38,082 bases of DNA from Aureobasidium sp. EXF-3400 (taxonomy: Eukaryota > Ascomycota > Dothideomycetes > Dothideales > Saccotheciaceae), in NCBI GenBank assembly GCA_024195585.1, contig SWBL01000415.1:1-38082 (forward strand). The letters run 5' to 3'. Within the stretch, counting starts at the first letter, position 1. Every line of letters starts with the position of its first letter. A program made the position numbers and the translations under genes. Positions 9,928 through 20,300 of the stretch are shown here, piece after piece. The notes beneath the pieces were generated by a model that ran no database searches, was not told the origin of the DNA, and worked only from the letters and a program-made list of their open reading frames with translations.

Positions 9928-11556
9928 ATGGGTCTTCTCAGTCGTGAGTGTTGTTGTATAGCCCAGTCACAACCAGAGTCCTCTGACTCGATGCAACAGG
10001 AGATGACTCTCGCTCTCAGAGAACTCAGGCTGAGAAAAGGCTTGTGAGAAAACTTGGTACGTGTTCGATAACGTGCGACGAATAATGGCTCTTCTAACAG
10101 ATTGACAGACTTCTTCATCATGGTACATGACCTCGCGCTCTTCTCGAGATGACACTCTGACGCTTCTCCAGACCTACTGCTGTGCCGGCTACTTCTTCAA
10201 CTACCTTGACCGCCAATCGTTCGCAAATGCATACGTTTCAGGCCTTCGTGAAGATCTGGGTCTCGTCGCCAATGAATACAGCATCTTGTTGTCAATATGG
10301 ACTGCGGGCAGTGTCATCGGTGGTATTCCCCATTCTTTGATCATTCAGAAGGTCTCACCTCGTATCTGGCTTCCATTGACTTTGATTCTCTGGTCGGGTG
10401 TCACGATGTGCCTTGCTGCATGCACAAACTTTGCAGGGTTGTGTGCAGCTCGCTTCTTCCAGGGTCTTCTCGAAGCAAGTGTCTATGGAGGCAGCATGTA
10501 TGTCTTTGGTTCATGGTACAAGCCGTCTGAAGTTTCGAAGAGAGCTGCAATCTTCACCGCCGTTGGGCAAGTTGGCAGTCTGTTCTCTGGTGTCATGATG
10601 ACAGCAATGAACAAATCCTTGCACGGGAATGCCGGCCTCACCGGCTATCAGTGGGTGTTCATCATCAATGGTTTGATGGGTATTCCCTTTGCTATCTTTG
10701 GTTTCCTCTCATTCCCCGACCTTCCTGAGACCACAAAGGCTTCGTACCTGACCAAGGAAGAGATCCAGCTTGCTCACGACAGACTTGGACCCAGAAAAGA
10801 GAACAGTCACAGCATTCACTGGAAGACATTGATTCCAAGAGTGCTCAAGACACCGCACATCTACCTTATGGCCGCCTTGTCTGTCATTTCAGGCATGCTT
10901 GAAGCTTTTGCCTTCCAAGGCATGTTCCTGCTCTGGATGAAGTACAACAAGAAGAGATTCAGCCAGACTGCTATCACCACGTATCCTCTTGGTATCCAAG
11001 CAGTTGCGATTGTGTCTCAAATTGGTGCTGGCATGTTTATTGACAAGACTGGGCAGAGACTGCCAATGGTGGTGCTGGCTGCAGTGCTTCAGCTTGTCAC
11101 TGCCATTCTCCTCTTGCAACCACATCTCTCAGATGGTGGGGTTTTTGCTGCACACTATATCAGCGGTACTTCTTTCATCGTCAATCCCGTCATGTACGGT
11201 TGGGCAAACACCATTCTACAGCGAACAGGCGACGCAGCTGTTCGCTCAGTCACCCTCTATACCATGGCATTGAGTGGCCAGCTTCTATACACTTTCTGGG
11301 GCATTGCAATCTATCCATCAAGCGATGTTCCGTATTGGAAGAAGGGAGCCATCACCATGGTGGTTGTTTGTTTCGCATACGTTGCCATTGGCTATGCGGT
11401 CCAAAAGGTGCGTCTCTCTTTACCCTTCCATACACTGCGCTTTTGCTAATCCTATCACAGCTTGACGATAAGACAAGACCAATCACATCAGACGTCACTG
11501 ATGAAGAAGCATCTGAAGAAGTTGTTGTAGAGAACCAGACGACAAAAGTCGGATAA
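9928..11556 (+). CDS. MFS transporter, Dal5/Fen2-Liz1 (pantothenate/allantoate) family
   Basis: Five exons (9928-9943, 10000-10056, 10109-10122, 10172-11407, 11461-11556) give 472 residues. Two are microexons of 16 and 14 nt. I chose this start because the small exons restore the family N-terminus (EKRLVRKLDFFIM) directly before TYCCAGYFFNYLDRQSFANA. All junctions have GT-AG ends, and two introns have clear CTAAC or CTAAT branch sites. The body has about 12 membrane segments. Family hallmarks are FFNYLDR, GSMYVFGSWYKPSEVSKR after TM4, and FPDLPETTKASYLTKEE in the central loop. These place it with the fungal anion:cation symporters that take up pantothenate, allantoate or related carboxylates at the plasma membrane. 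Pantothenate (Liz1/Fen2 type) looks closest, but substrate cannot be fixed. The acidic C-terminal tail is cytosolic by prediction. Confidence 0.92.
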
Positions 11557-12019
11557 GCTATACGCCAACAATCCTGGCCGCCTGTCTTAAGATGCGTTAT
11601 GATTTTGTGTTAGGAAGAATGTAGCTGCAACCTCAAAAGTCTCTTCTTGTTTCCTTCTAATTTCAATATCTTTTTTTTGATAATCTCGATATCTGGTTGA
11701 TCATACCAGGATGTGCTCACGTCACACCCGATGTTCCCCCAGTCTTGTTGCGTTCTTTCGCGACGACGTTACGATACAGACCGCCTGACTTCCATGCAGG
11801 CTAATGCAATCCGACAGTTTTGTCTGATTCAGGGATCCAGACCCACGCTCAATCCACAATCGGGCAGCGCATTAGGGACAAGGCATGCAGGCCACACTGG
11901 CATGGCTTATGGAGGGGTCTGAGCCTTGGTCATTGTTTTCGGTGTCGCAGTGGAATTTATATCAGCTCGGCCATCCGCCCAATTTTCTGGTATACATTGC
12001 TTAACCTTTTGCCTTGGTC
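11557..12019. other. Intergenic, MFS transporter to type III PKS
   Basis: This 463-bp gap holds the transporter 3' flank (with T-rich stretches near 11640-11690) and the PKS promoter. Both genes run in the plus direction. I see no gene in it and no clear promoter box. Confidence 0.5.
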
Positions 12020-13211
12020 ATGAAAACCTACAAAGAGACTTCGATCAGCAGAGGTTCCTTTGCATCGGGACTATGGATTGTAGGGCTTGGAACACAGTAT
12101 CCTGAGCATCTACTTGGCCCAGAGAGCCTGGAAGCTTTTGCTGAACAGATCTACGGCTCCGATAATGCTGGGTGAGAAACTCGGGTCTAGCGACATTACA
12201 TGCGCTGAGTAATGTTTCCAGAATCAATAGACTGCTCAGTATTAATCGGGGCACTGGCATCGAGACACGGCCAGCAATGGTTGACTATAGCGACAATCAC
12301 GGTGCTGGAAGTGTGCCATCGTCAATCGCAGAGATGGATCACCTCTTTCGTACTGCGGGTGTTGATATGACCGTGCAAGCTTGCAACAAGGCAATCGAAG
12401 AATGGACAGGAGATTCCGGCGATATCACCCACACGGTCGCTGTCACCTGCACCAACCAGGGTAATTCAGGATATGACGTTCTGGTAAACGAGAGACTTGG
12501 TTTGTCGACTTCAGTGGAGCGTATACTCCTACACGGTGTTGGGTGTGCTGGTGGCCTGGCAATCATGCGCACAGCCGCTCAACTCGCCTGCGGAGCCACA
12601 ATGCGAGGTCGACCTGCCCGGATACTTTGCTTCGCGTGCGAACTCAGCACTCCTAACATCCGATACGAACTTGATGCTGTTGCAAATTGTGCCAAGCTGT
12701 CGCAAGTCAGTATTGCCGGTGCTCTCTTCTCTGATGCTGCAGCTGCGTTTGTTCTCTGCAATGACTTGGGATTACAAAGTGGAATTGAGCCAGTCTTCGA
12801 ACTGCTAGACTGGACAACTGCGATCATTCCAGGAACAATAAACGAACTCGGGTTTCGTGCAGAAGCCAAAGGTGAGTCAAAGTAGATGTTCTTGCACCAG
12901 ATTGAGATCATGCTGATCAAGGAACAGGATATCGTACTGTGCTCAACAGATCTGTTCCGAAGCATGCTATCTCAGCCATTCCTCCCACGTTCGATAAGTT
13001 GCTGTCCTTGATCCGTTCCCAAACAGATGGTCAGAACTTAGACGTCGGCGACTTTGTCTGGGCATTACACCCTGGCGGACGAGCAATCATAGACGGAGTC
13101 CAGAAAGCTACGGGTTTGACGGAAGAGCAGCTTCGTGCAACCCGTGAGATCTACAGATACCGAGGCAATTCTTCGAGCCCGACGGTCCTATCAGTACTCG
13201 ACATGTTATGA
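12020..13211 (+). CDS. Type III polyketide synthase, ended early by in-frame TGA
   Basis: Three exons (12020-12171, 12222-12871, 12928-13211) give 361 residues, with introns of 50 and 56 bp. The fold is chalcone/stilbene synthase-like: ASGLWIVGLGTQYPEHLLGPE, INRGTGIETR, nucleophile Cys159 in GVGCAGG, His315 in WALHPGGR and Asn348 in YRGNSSSPTVLSVLD. That is the full Cys-His-Asn triad used to condense malonyl-CoA onto a CoA starter and cyclise the chain. Homologues continue about 35 residues past this point with a conserved G-F-G-P-G loop. Here a TGA (13209-13211) stops the frame right after SVLDML, yet the same frame continues downstream with that loop (see 13212-13322). A C-to-T change in an Arg CGA codon would explain it. 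The gene may therefore be recently inactivated, read through, or misassembled. Starter unit and product are unknown. Confidence 0.9.
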
Positions 13212-13322
13212 TCGAGGCTGACAGAGAAGAAATTTGTCGTTGCGGCTGCATTTGGGCCAGGCATATCTGTAGAGATGAACTGTCTCAAGATAATTTCTAC
13301 ACAAGGAGTTGATCGATCGTAG
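13212..13322 (+). other. In-frame C-terminal remainder of the type III PKS behind the TGA
   Basis: Reading on in the same frame gives 36 codons and then TAG at 13320-13322. The segment KKFVVAAAFGPGISVEMN is the usual last strand and FGPG loop of type III PKS, which shapes the cyclisation pocket. Adding it would bring the protein to about 398 residues, the normal family length. No GT-AG intron that keeps the frame and the conserved SVLD motif can remove the TGA. Confidence 0.85.
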
Positions 13323-13749
13323 ATCTAGTGATTGGTCTTGTGATGGACAGATGGATCAAAAAGCAGAGCGAGGGAAAGCTTCGAGCACTATTCTTCTCAA
13401 GACCATGGATGACGTCCCAGAAGTCCTTCTCAAGGCTCGGTTTGCAGTTATCACGCCCAATCAAGAAGGACGAAACTTATCTTGTTGGTCGACTCATGTC
13501 TGCTGATGTTACATGTCCTTGAAAGATGAAAAGTATCACACAGGTCTCTGATTACCTCCCGGCGTGCGCTATCGCGCTGACAATCACTTGACAATGCTTT
13601 GATCAACCTTGTGGAAGTTGTGAGGCGAGTCATGATAGTTTAAGAATCCTTGAGAAGCCATGTATCGCTGGAAAGACGCTAAAAAGGAAACGATTAATTT
13701 TGATAGGAAGATGTCTATTCTAATACCACATCTTGCTTCTAGATATCAT
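13323..13749. other. Intergenic between convergent genes
   Basis: This 427-bp gap separates the 3' ends of the PKS and the dehydrogenase/propeller gene. I see no gene in it. The right part (about 13660-13750) is AT-rich, as expected for fungal 3' flanks. Confidence 0.5.
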
Positions 13750-15678
13750 CTAATAATTGATGACAACAAGACCGGTGTAAGCGTGGCCCGCTTCTTCGTA
13801 AACCTTGGTCTTGGGTCCTGGTTCCATGGGACACTCCCACAGACGCCCGCTCAGATCAGCCACGTAGATAAGTTTCTTGGAATCACAGATGCGAAGACCG
13901 ATGGCCTCGCCGAAGCCTTGGGCGATGATCTCGCGGCCGAGTGCTTTCTCCTCTTTGGGAGCGTCACCGATAAGAGTCTTTCTGTTCAAAGTATTACCGA
14001 ACGGAATTTCGCCTCTGTCGGTCCAGTAGAGCACACCCGTATCCTCATCAAACTCGAGGTCGATGGGCTCGGGCAAACCACCGAGGACGACCTCGATGTC
14101 GTCTCTGGTTGATGCATCCTTGCCTGAAGGCATGTCAAGGTTTGCGGAGAAGATGCGGCCCTTGGTCGATTTGGAGGGACCCTTTTGAGTCCAGTAAAAC
14201 TTCTTGAGCTTGTGGGAAACGGCAATACCGACAGGCCAGTTGGTCTGGTCTTCAACCTTGGCCTTGTCAGTTTTCCATTCACCTCTTTTGATGATGACTT
14301 CGTGCTCTGAACCATCGAGATTGGATCGGTGAACACGCAAACCCTCGCGGTCGCAGAAGTAGAGTTTCTTGTTGGGCTTGTCGACGTAGATTTGTTTTGG
14401 TGTGTGGACGTCGCCGGTCTGTATTACTGTCTTGACGTCGCTGCCATCGAGTTTGGCGGAATAGACTGCGCCATCGTTTTCTGAAGGCACGCCCATGCAG
14501 GTCCAGTACATTCTGTCCTCGTAAACGTCGATACCATCCGGCATCTTTTGTTTTCCCACGAGAGCGACTGGTTTAGCTTGCTTGTTATCAACGGACACCT
14601 CCAGAACTTGTCCTCTGCTGAGCAGTTCCTCCGGTGCCAACTCTCCAGGATAAGACCCTTGGTACATGTTGAGCACCAACAGTTTCGTACCATGGCCCTC
14701 AGTAGGAACAGGATATAATCCACCTTTGTCGGACTTGTTGCCAAGCTTGCCTGGCTCGACATAGTTGTCATGTAGCCATTTGAGTGTGGTTTCAGGCAAG
14801 TTACGTTCTTTGACGTAATGGGCCTCGATGTGCTCGACGGTATCCAGACCCACGCTGTCCATCAATGTGCAAGGTCCAATCGGGCTTTGGTATTGCTCTC
14901 TCCAGATCGCATCAATAGTCTTGGGATCAGCAACACCCTCTCTGATGACAGAGAGGACTTCACGCTTAATGGCGGCCCAGATTCCTTGATTATATTAACC
15001 CCTTTGATCCTCTCGATAAGGCTAGAGGGCAGGGAGACTCACGGTTGAAGATAAATCCAGATGATTCTACCTTAGCAGTGTAAGGATGAAGACCGGCCTT
15101 GCGAAGTTCACTCTCCATGAAAGGGAAGATAGCTTCGTTTGTATGGCCACTTGTCATGAGCTCGACAATCACGGCCTTGTATCGACGTCAGCAGAGCACT
15201 GATGCTACACGGAATCGCAGTCCCATACCTGAGGTGGCATCATGTAATGAGTGTTAAGAACGCGCGCCTTGGTTTGATCAGTCACCTTGCCAAGAAGGTC
15301 ACCAGATTTGTACGAGGAGCTGTTGCTTGCGAGGATGCAGTCCTTAGGAGCGTGTTTTTCGAGGTCACGGTATGTATCTTCCTTGATGCTGAGGACCTCT
15401 GGAACCGCTTCGAATACAAGCCATGAATCCTTGACGGCAGTCTCTAAATCCTCGACAGCCTCGTAAGAGCCTTCCTTGCCGAAGGTCAGTCCGAGATAGG
15501 TCGACATGTTCTGCTTGATGTACTCCAGAGCATCGTTGCGGGATTTTTTCGAGGGGTCACGGATGATGACATGGTGCTCTGCAGCGACAAAGCAGGCGGC
15601 AATTCTGCGTCCCAATACACCACCTCCCAGGACGACGACCGGACGCGATTGATAATCTTTCGGGATGGACCAAGACAT
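13750..15678 (-). CDS. 3-hydroxyacyl-CoA dehydrogenase-like protein fused to a YWTD beta-propeller
   Basis: Three exons (15678-15229, 15175-15043, 14984-13750) give 605 residues. The introns are 53 bp (phase 0) and 58 bp (phase 1). Residues about 12-190 are the NAD-binding half of 3-hydroxyacyl-CoA dehydrogenase: GGGVLGRR Rossmann turn (18-25), FEAVPE, ASNSSSY, and the catalytic-site NTHYMMPP. Residues about 195-270 are the C-terminal helical half (FIFNRIWAAIKREVL ... SPIGPCTLMDSVGLD). From about 290 to the end the chain is a six-bladed propeller of LDL-receptor YWTD/NHL kind, with repeats YWTC (about 354), YFCD, FYWT, LYWTD and IYVAD and no signal peptide. The enzyme half should oxidise a 3-hydroxyacyl-CoA or similar 3-hydroxy acid with NAD+. 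The propeller could bind a partner or add a lactonase-like activity. The frame is open upstream to 15867, so a longer N-terminus is possible. Confidence 0.9.
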
Positions 15679-15840
15679 GTTGGGTGATTTGGTCACTGGA
15701 GAAAAGAGTTGAGTGATGTAAAACAAGAAAGCCCAGAAGTCTTCTGGATGATGTCCTCTATATATCACTTTGCGACCTCTGACGCGGTACCTAGGAGTAA
15801 CATTCATTTGGATGATGCGGGCGTGGCACGCCGCCAATCT

Positions 15841-15865
15841 GCGACCGCCGACTGGCGTCGGTCGC
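15841..15865. promoter_or_regulatory. GCGACCG...CGGTCGC inverted repeat upstream of dehydrogenase
   Basis: Perfect 7-bp arms flank 11 bp, about 165 bp upstream of the chosen start. The arms contain CCG/CGG triplets, the half-sites typical of Zn2Cys6 regulators, so this may be an operator. It could also be chance in a GC-rich patch. Confidence 0.3.
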
Positions 15866-16238
15866 AACGGCTACGACGGACCTTCCGCCGCTGCCGCAAC
15901 CGAAGCCATCCGGTCGTATCGACTCTGATAGCTCGGTCGCACGTCATCAAGTTGCCCAAGATTGCGGTTCATGACCCAGTCGATGCGTCGCGATGCATCC
16001 CCAGACACTACGTGCTCAGACTGAATTGTTCAACACGGTCGTAATCATGGAGACCACACTCTAGACCAGATCAGGGTCCAACCTCGAATGTGTTGGGGTT
16101 TTGAGGGAAAAGCTTGTTGATGATGCAATGACCGTCAACGTGTTTCATCTATCCACAGCCTTATGCTGACCCCACATCAATGTCTCCTTCCCAAGGTTTT
16201 CGTTCTCTTCCAGTTAAAAAAAAAGCCATTGCAGGAAC

Positions 16239-16277
16239 AATGGGGTTGAACAGCTCGGCGAACTGCTCAACCCCATT
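16239..16277 (-). repeat. 15-bp stem-loop followed by T9 on the minus strand
   Basis: Arms 16239-16253 and 16263-16277 (AATGGGGTTGAACAG / CTGCTCAACCCCATT) flank a 9-nt loop. Read as minus-strand RNA all 15 positions pair, one of them as G-U. Read as plus-strand RNA that pair is an A-C mismatch. On the minus strand a run of nine T (16224-16216) follows after 14 nt. This resembles the 3' end of a structured or Pol III transcript. Confidence 0.6.
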
Positions 16278-16618
16278 CTGACACCACAGCGATTTTTGCA
16301 GTCTTCGCTGTCGGGGAACCAAGACCCTACGAATAGAACCATATTGATTATGCTCACACAGAAGGTCGCTGTATTACGGACATCGTAAAAGTCACTACGA
16401 GACTGCCATGTTCTTAACCAAGTCCGCTTCTTCGAGGAGCGTACAGTCCCGAACCGAGGTGAGGGTGGGAGGTCCCCACACAACTCAAGACACAGCAACT
16501 TCCATGACAGGGTTACCCAGGATTTGGTTGGCGTATCGGGATCTTTCAAGAGCATAATGCTACGGGATGGCTTCGATAGTCGGATGAAGAGCCGTGATTC
16601 AGGTGAAAGATATGGTCC

Positions 16619-17379
16619 TCAATTGTTCCGGTGGTTGAGGCGGTCATCATTATTGGTATCGAGTAGCAGCTCACCCCTCGTAGTGACCACCTTGTCGAAT
16701 TTCTTGGAAAACAGCAGCGACCCCGGAAAAGGATCCTTCTGGCTGTCCTTGGGAGTTTCTTTAACTTCTTCATCGATGCCAAGTTTCTTGTAGAAGCCTT
16801 CTTTGCCTGGCGCGCTTGCCACACTGACACGGACTCCTTCTTGTTTGGCCCATGCGAGACCCTCAGCGACCAACTCTTTGCCAAACCCACGACCTTGGTA
16901 TTGGGGTGACTGGAAGAGTAATTGCAAGTCCCAATTTTCCTTGTACTCCGGCTTCGCAGAGTACTCCTCCACACCTGGATCTGAGTCTTCCATGTCTCTC
17001 CAGACTGCAGAGTCGGCGGCGCGATTGGGGCGAATAAACGAGTCTATGGTGACGTAGATGGAAATGATGCATCGACTCATCAACCAGTGAAACCAGGATT
17101 GCAAGTCTCCATGTGTTTGCCTCCATCGCCCAAGCGCGACCAAACAGCCATTCCAGTAATCGTGTCGGGCTGATTGTTAGGGAAGGAGACTAGGATCCGA
17201 GTGCGTGCAACGAAATAGTCTATATAAAGATCGTGCAGGAAGAATCGCTCGAAGCCTTTGGGATGTTTGGCTCGATGAGGATGTAAGGCTGCACCAAGAA
17301 ATTCGTCTTCCCCAAAGGCTAGCGCAGCAATGCGAGCTCCCGGCTTGAGATCTGCCCACGTTGCTGGACGGACAGGCAT
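16619..17379 (-). CDS. GNAT-family N-acetyltransferase
   Basis: Exons 17379-17094 and 17043-16619 give 236 residues. The 50-bp intron ends in CACCATAG. A second donor 9 nt downstream would also keep the frame and add three residues, so the exact boundary is open. The start MPVRPATWADLKPGARIAA is the usual first beta-strand and helix of a GNAT fold. Residues about 145-195 hold motif A, QSPQYQGRGFGKELV (Q-x-x-G-x-G, the acetyl-CoA pyrophosphate loop), then LAWAKQEGVRVSVASAPGK and EGFYKKLGI, the standard motif B. It should transfer an acetyl group from acetyl-CoA to an amine. Substrate unknown. Such small GNATs are abundant in fungi and often act in detoxification or secondary metabolism. Confidence 0.88.
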
Positions 17380-20300
17380 GGTCGCTCGGTGGCTTGAGAT
17401 GGAAGTAATGGTTGTTTTGACTCGTGGGAGAGTCGGTTTGTTGGTCGTAAGCTTGTTGAGCAACTTGAGCTTTTGAGGATGGATGACCTTAGATCGGATC
17501 TCGTCAAGGATTGGAACCTTCCTATATGTTCATGGTCGGTATGTCTCTAATGCTCACTTTTCACTCTATTCCTGCTGCCTGCGGTGCCAAAACGGTGTAA
17601 TGAAAGGCGAACCAAAAAGGGACACCGCGCATGTAATCGGAGCCCGCGGAAATAATTCAAGCACTTCGACCATCTGCAACATATGGTCAGACGAGGCCAG
17701 AGGATCCGAATCTGTCTTCGAAAATCGTGAATATTGCTGCCTTGAAAGACACAGCAATCATCATAGGCACAGTAGAAATTGCTCGGGCTTCGGAGCCCGC
17801 GGGACACGCCAACCACAACGCGTCGTGCTCGGTCTATTGTATAACCTCGAAGAAGATCCAAGCATCGTGATACAAAGCTTCACCACTGGGCCGAAAGTGA
17901 TGGATACAGCTTGCCTGGGGCATTCATGTGTTCATAGATCCTCTGCGGGGGATTTGATGACACTCCTACCCGAAAGCTTCATGCGCAGTTATGAAGGTGG
18001 CGCTGCTCTGTTCAAGCAGGAATTTCAATCTTAATCTTGAATTCGAGGCAGTATCGCCGATATGTACGGGTCAATCAACTGGACTCGCGCGGCAAAACGT
18101 CCAGAGCCTGGGCTGTGAGGCGAGAAACAACCCTAGTAACCACGTCAGATCCGAAATGGAGATGAAGGGAACTCATCTAGCAATCAAGCTCGAAAGTTCG
18201 AGCAGCGTAATCATGTAGCGGGATCTGTACAGCGACGACTGGTAATGACAAGTCCATTCACGGAGATCAATGAATCGTATCGCCTGACGGAAGACAGATC
18301 GATAGACTGCCAGGACACTGTGCGTGATTAATGGAAGCCAGATCGATAGTCTTCCTGAAAGCTGAGAAAGGCTGTTCAATCCCATCTTCTTGGACAGCTC
18401 GTTCCTCTTGACCACTGGCAACGATGGTGATACGGTATTCGACATTAGACAAAAAATCCCCCCGTGTGCAAGCAAAAGACAGGATTCAGTCATCGATCAG
18501 GCTTTCTCGAGCCACTACGCGTCGAGAATTGGTCAACTTGTCGCTAATCGACTCGATTGATAGTAGGTGTAGGTCATCCATAATGGGTCAAAACAAGCCG
18601 ACGCTATGTAGGTGTGCAGAGCGCCGCCTTGAACGGCGAGCTTGGAATGATGGCAGAGTATGTGTCGCGTGTGTCAGGCTGTGTTTTGAGACGTCAGCTT
18701 TATACAGCGTCCAGCGTGACGGTGATCAATGAACAAGAATTCCAGGGCGGTGTACAGGAGGCAACAAACCACTGCTCGTACTGATCGATGAAAGACGAAA
18801 ATGTGACCATCTTCGCGTTCCCTTCATCGAGACGAGACTGGAGTTCAGACAACACAAGGTGGCTGTTGCCAATGCGAGTTCGGTGATATCAGTGTGAGCC
18901 GATTATCAGTCACCAAGATGATCAGAGCGATGTTCGTATGAGTAAGGTCGTGGGAGTGATCGAGTTTCCTCCCAACAGGCAGGGCTTCGAAGTTGAAGAT
19001 GATATTGTCAAGCGCCAAAAGATCGGTCGAACACAGGGAAAGGTAGGGACAACAAGCAAGGAGAGAGGGTCAAAGGACAAGGCAACGAAGAATACAAAGA
19101 CATCTGACCTGAGGAAGCGCAAGAGAAGAGAAACAAGCAAGAAGATCAGTGAGGCATCATAGGTGTCCGAAGATAGATCCAATGCTCGTAATTTTGCGAT
19201 CAGCACATAGGACAAGAGTACTCTCGTCAGTCGTTGTAAAGACCGTGAGGATAACTGGCAAAGTATCGCACAACACGTGGGGACGTGAGACAAGCGACCT
19301 GGGAGGATGAATTAGTGAAATGGTCTCGGCTTTTCCGAGAAATGACATGTGGCATGGGCATGATTCGGTACCTTGATGTGAACTCGCACTAACGGCGGAC
19401 AGACAAGCGGCCTGCACAGACAGTGTGACAAACTCAGATACGACGCAGATAAGGGCTTTGCGTCTCTGGTACTCGGGTATTATCTGCGCTGAGATCAACA
19501 GCCCTGCTATGTTTAGCAGAGTAGGTTTTGGAGCGATCTGCAAGTCACTTGACAGAAGCAGTCCATGCATGGCGGCAGGCGAAGAGACATGTATTCAATC
19601 TAGAGCCTATCGGTCATAGATTGGGGCCTCTAGTTTAATAGCATGATAAGAAACAACTAGTGGGTGGTGATGAACAACTTGCAACTTGGCGGAGAAGATA
19701 GATCTTGAGAAAATGGTTCGAGAGTCCAGAAGCTGGGCATGTTCAATTAGCTTCGGATATCGTTGATATTCAGTGAAGTTGATTGGGCGAGAGGGGGGAA
19801 AAAAAAACGCTTCTGCGCTCAGCTCAACCTGAGCCTTATGAAGTGTGGCAGCTGAGTGATTCTCGGTTTGACAATGATGCGCAGGCCTGACGACACGAAT
19901 TCGCTTGCAGGAATGGAGGGTATCACCGTCCATCGCTCCTGTGGCCACATGTACTCGTTCATGCCTGAACAAATTCCTACATACTTAATGAGGACCTTCG
20001 ACAAGGAAATGGATTTGACGCACCATCAGACTCTCGGGACGCCCAATGGCTTGCTCGATAGTGTATGCAGGTACTAACACTGGCAAATCGTCTTCCTGAA
20101 AGGGAGCCGTGCAGTAAATGCCTATCTATTTGGCAAGAAGCATACCTAGTAGCAGTTCGCTCAACTTCGTCTGAGCCGCAGAACAAAGTTGGCTAGCGTT
20201 CCGATCTCTAGGGCTCACTAGCGTCCATGTGTGTCGTTCGAGGCCGGCTAGCTTCCGGCTGCATACCTTAGTCATGAAAATCGCTTGTTGGCTTGCATAA

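Larger units (their letters stand above)
15679..16618. other. Intergenic, upstream of dehydrogenase/propeller gene
   Basis: This 940-bp stretch contains no protein gene I can support. It holds the promoter of the dehydrogenase/propeller gene, a GC-rich inverted repeat (15841-15865), a long stem followed by oligo-T on the minus strand (16216-16277) and the 3' flank of the acetyltransferase gene. Confidence 0.5.

Noticed and set aside
13209..13322. Read-through of the PKS TGA as a peroxisomal targeting device
   Set aside because: Known fungal cases use TGA-CTA and end in an SKL-like tripeptide; here the context is TGA-TCG and the end is DRS.
18189..18204. GCTCGAA-AG-TTCGAGC hairpin
   Set aside because: It is a 7-bp palindrome with almost no loop and no associated terminator or gene boundary; this could arise by chance in several kilobases.
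18938..19162. Lys/Arg-rich 74-residue small protein
   Set aside because: The composition follows from a purine-rich tract; there is no domain or independent support for translation.
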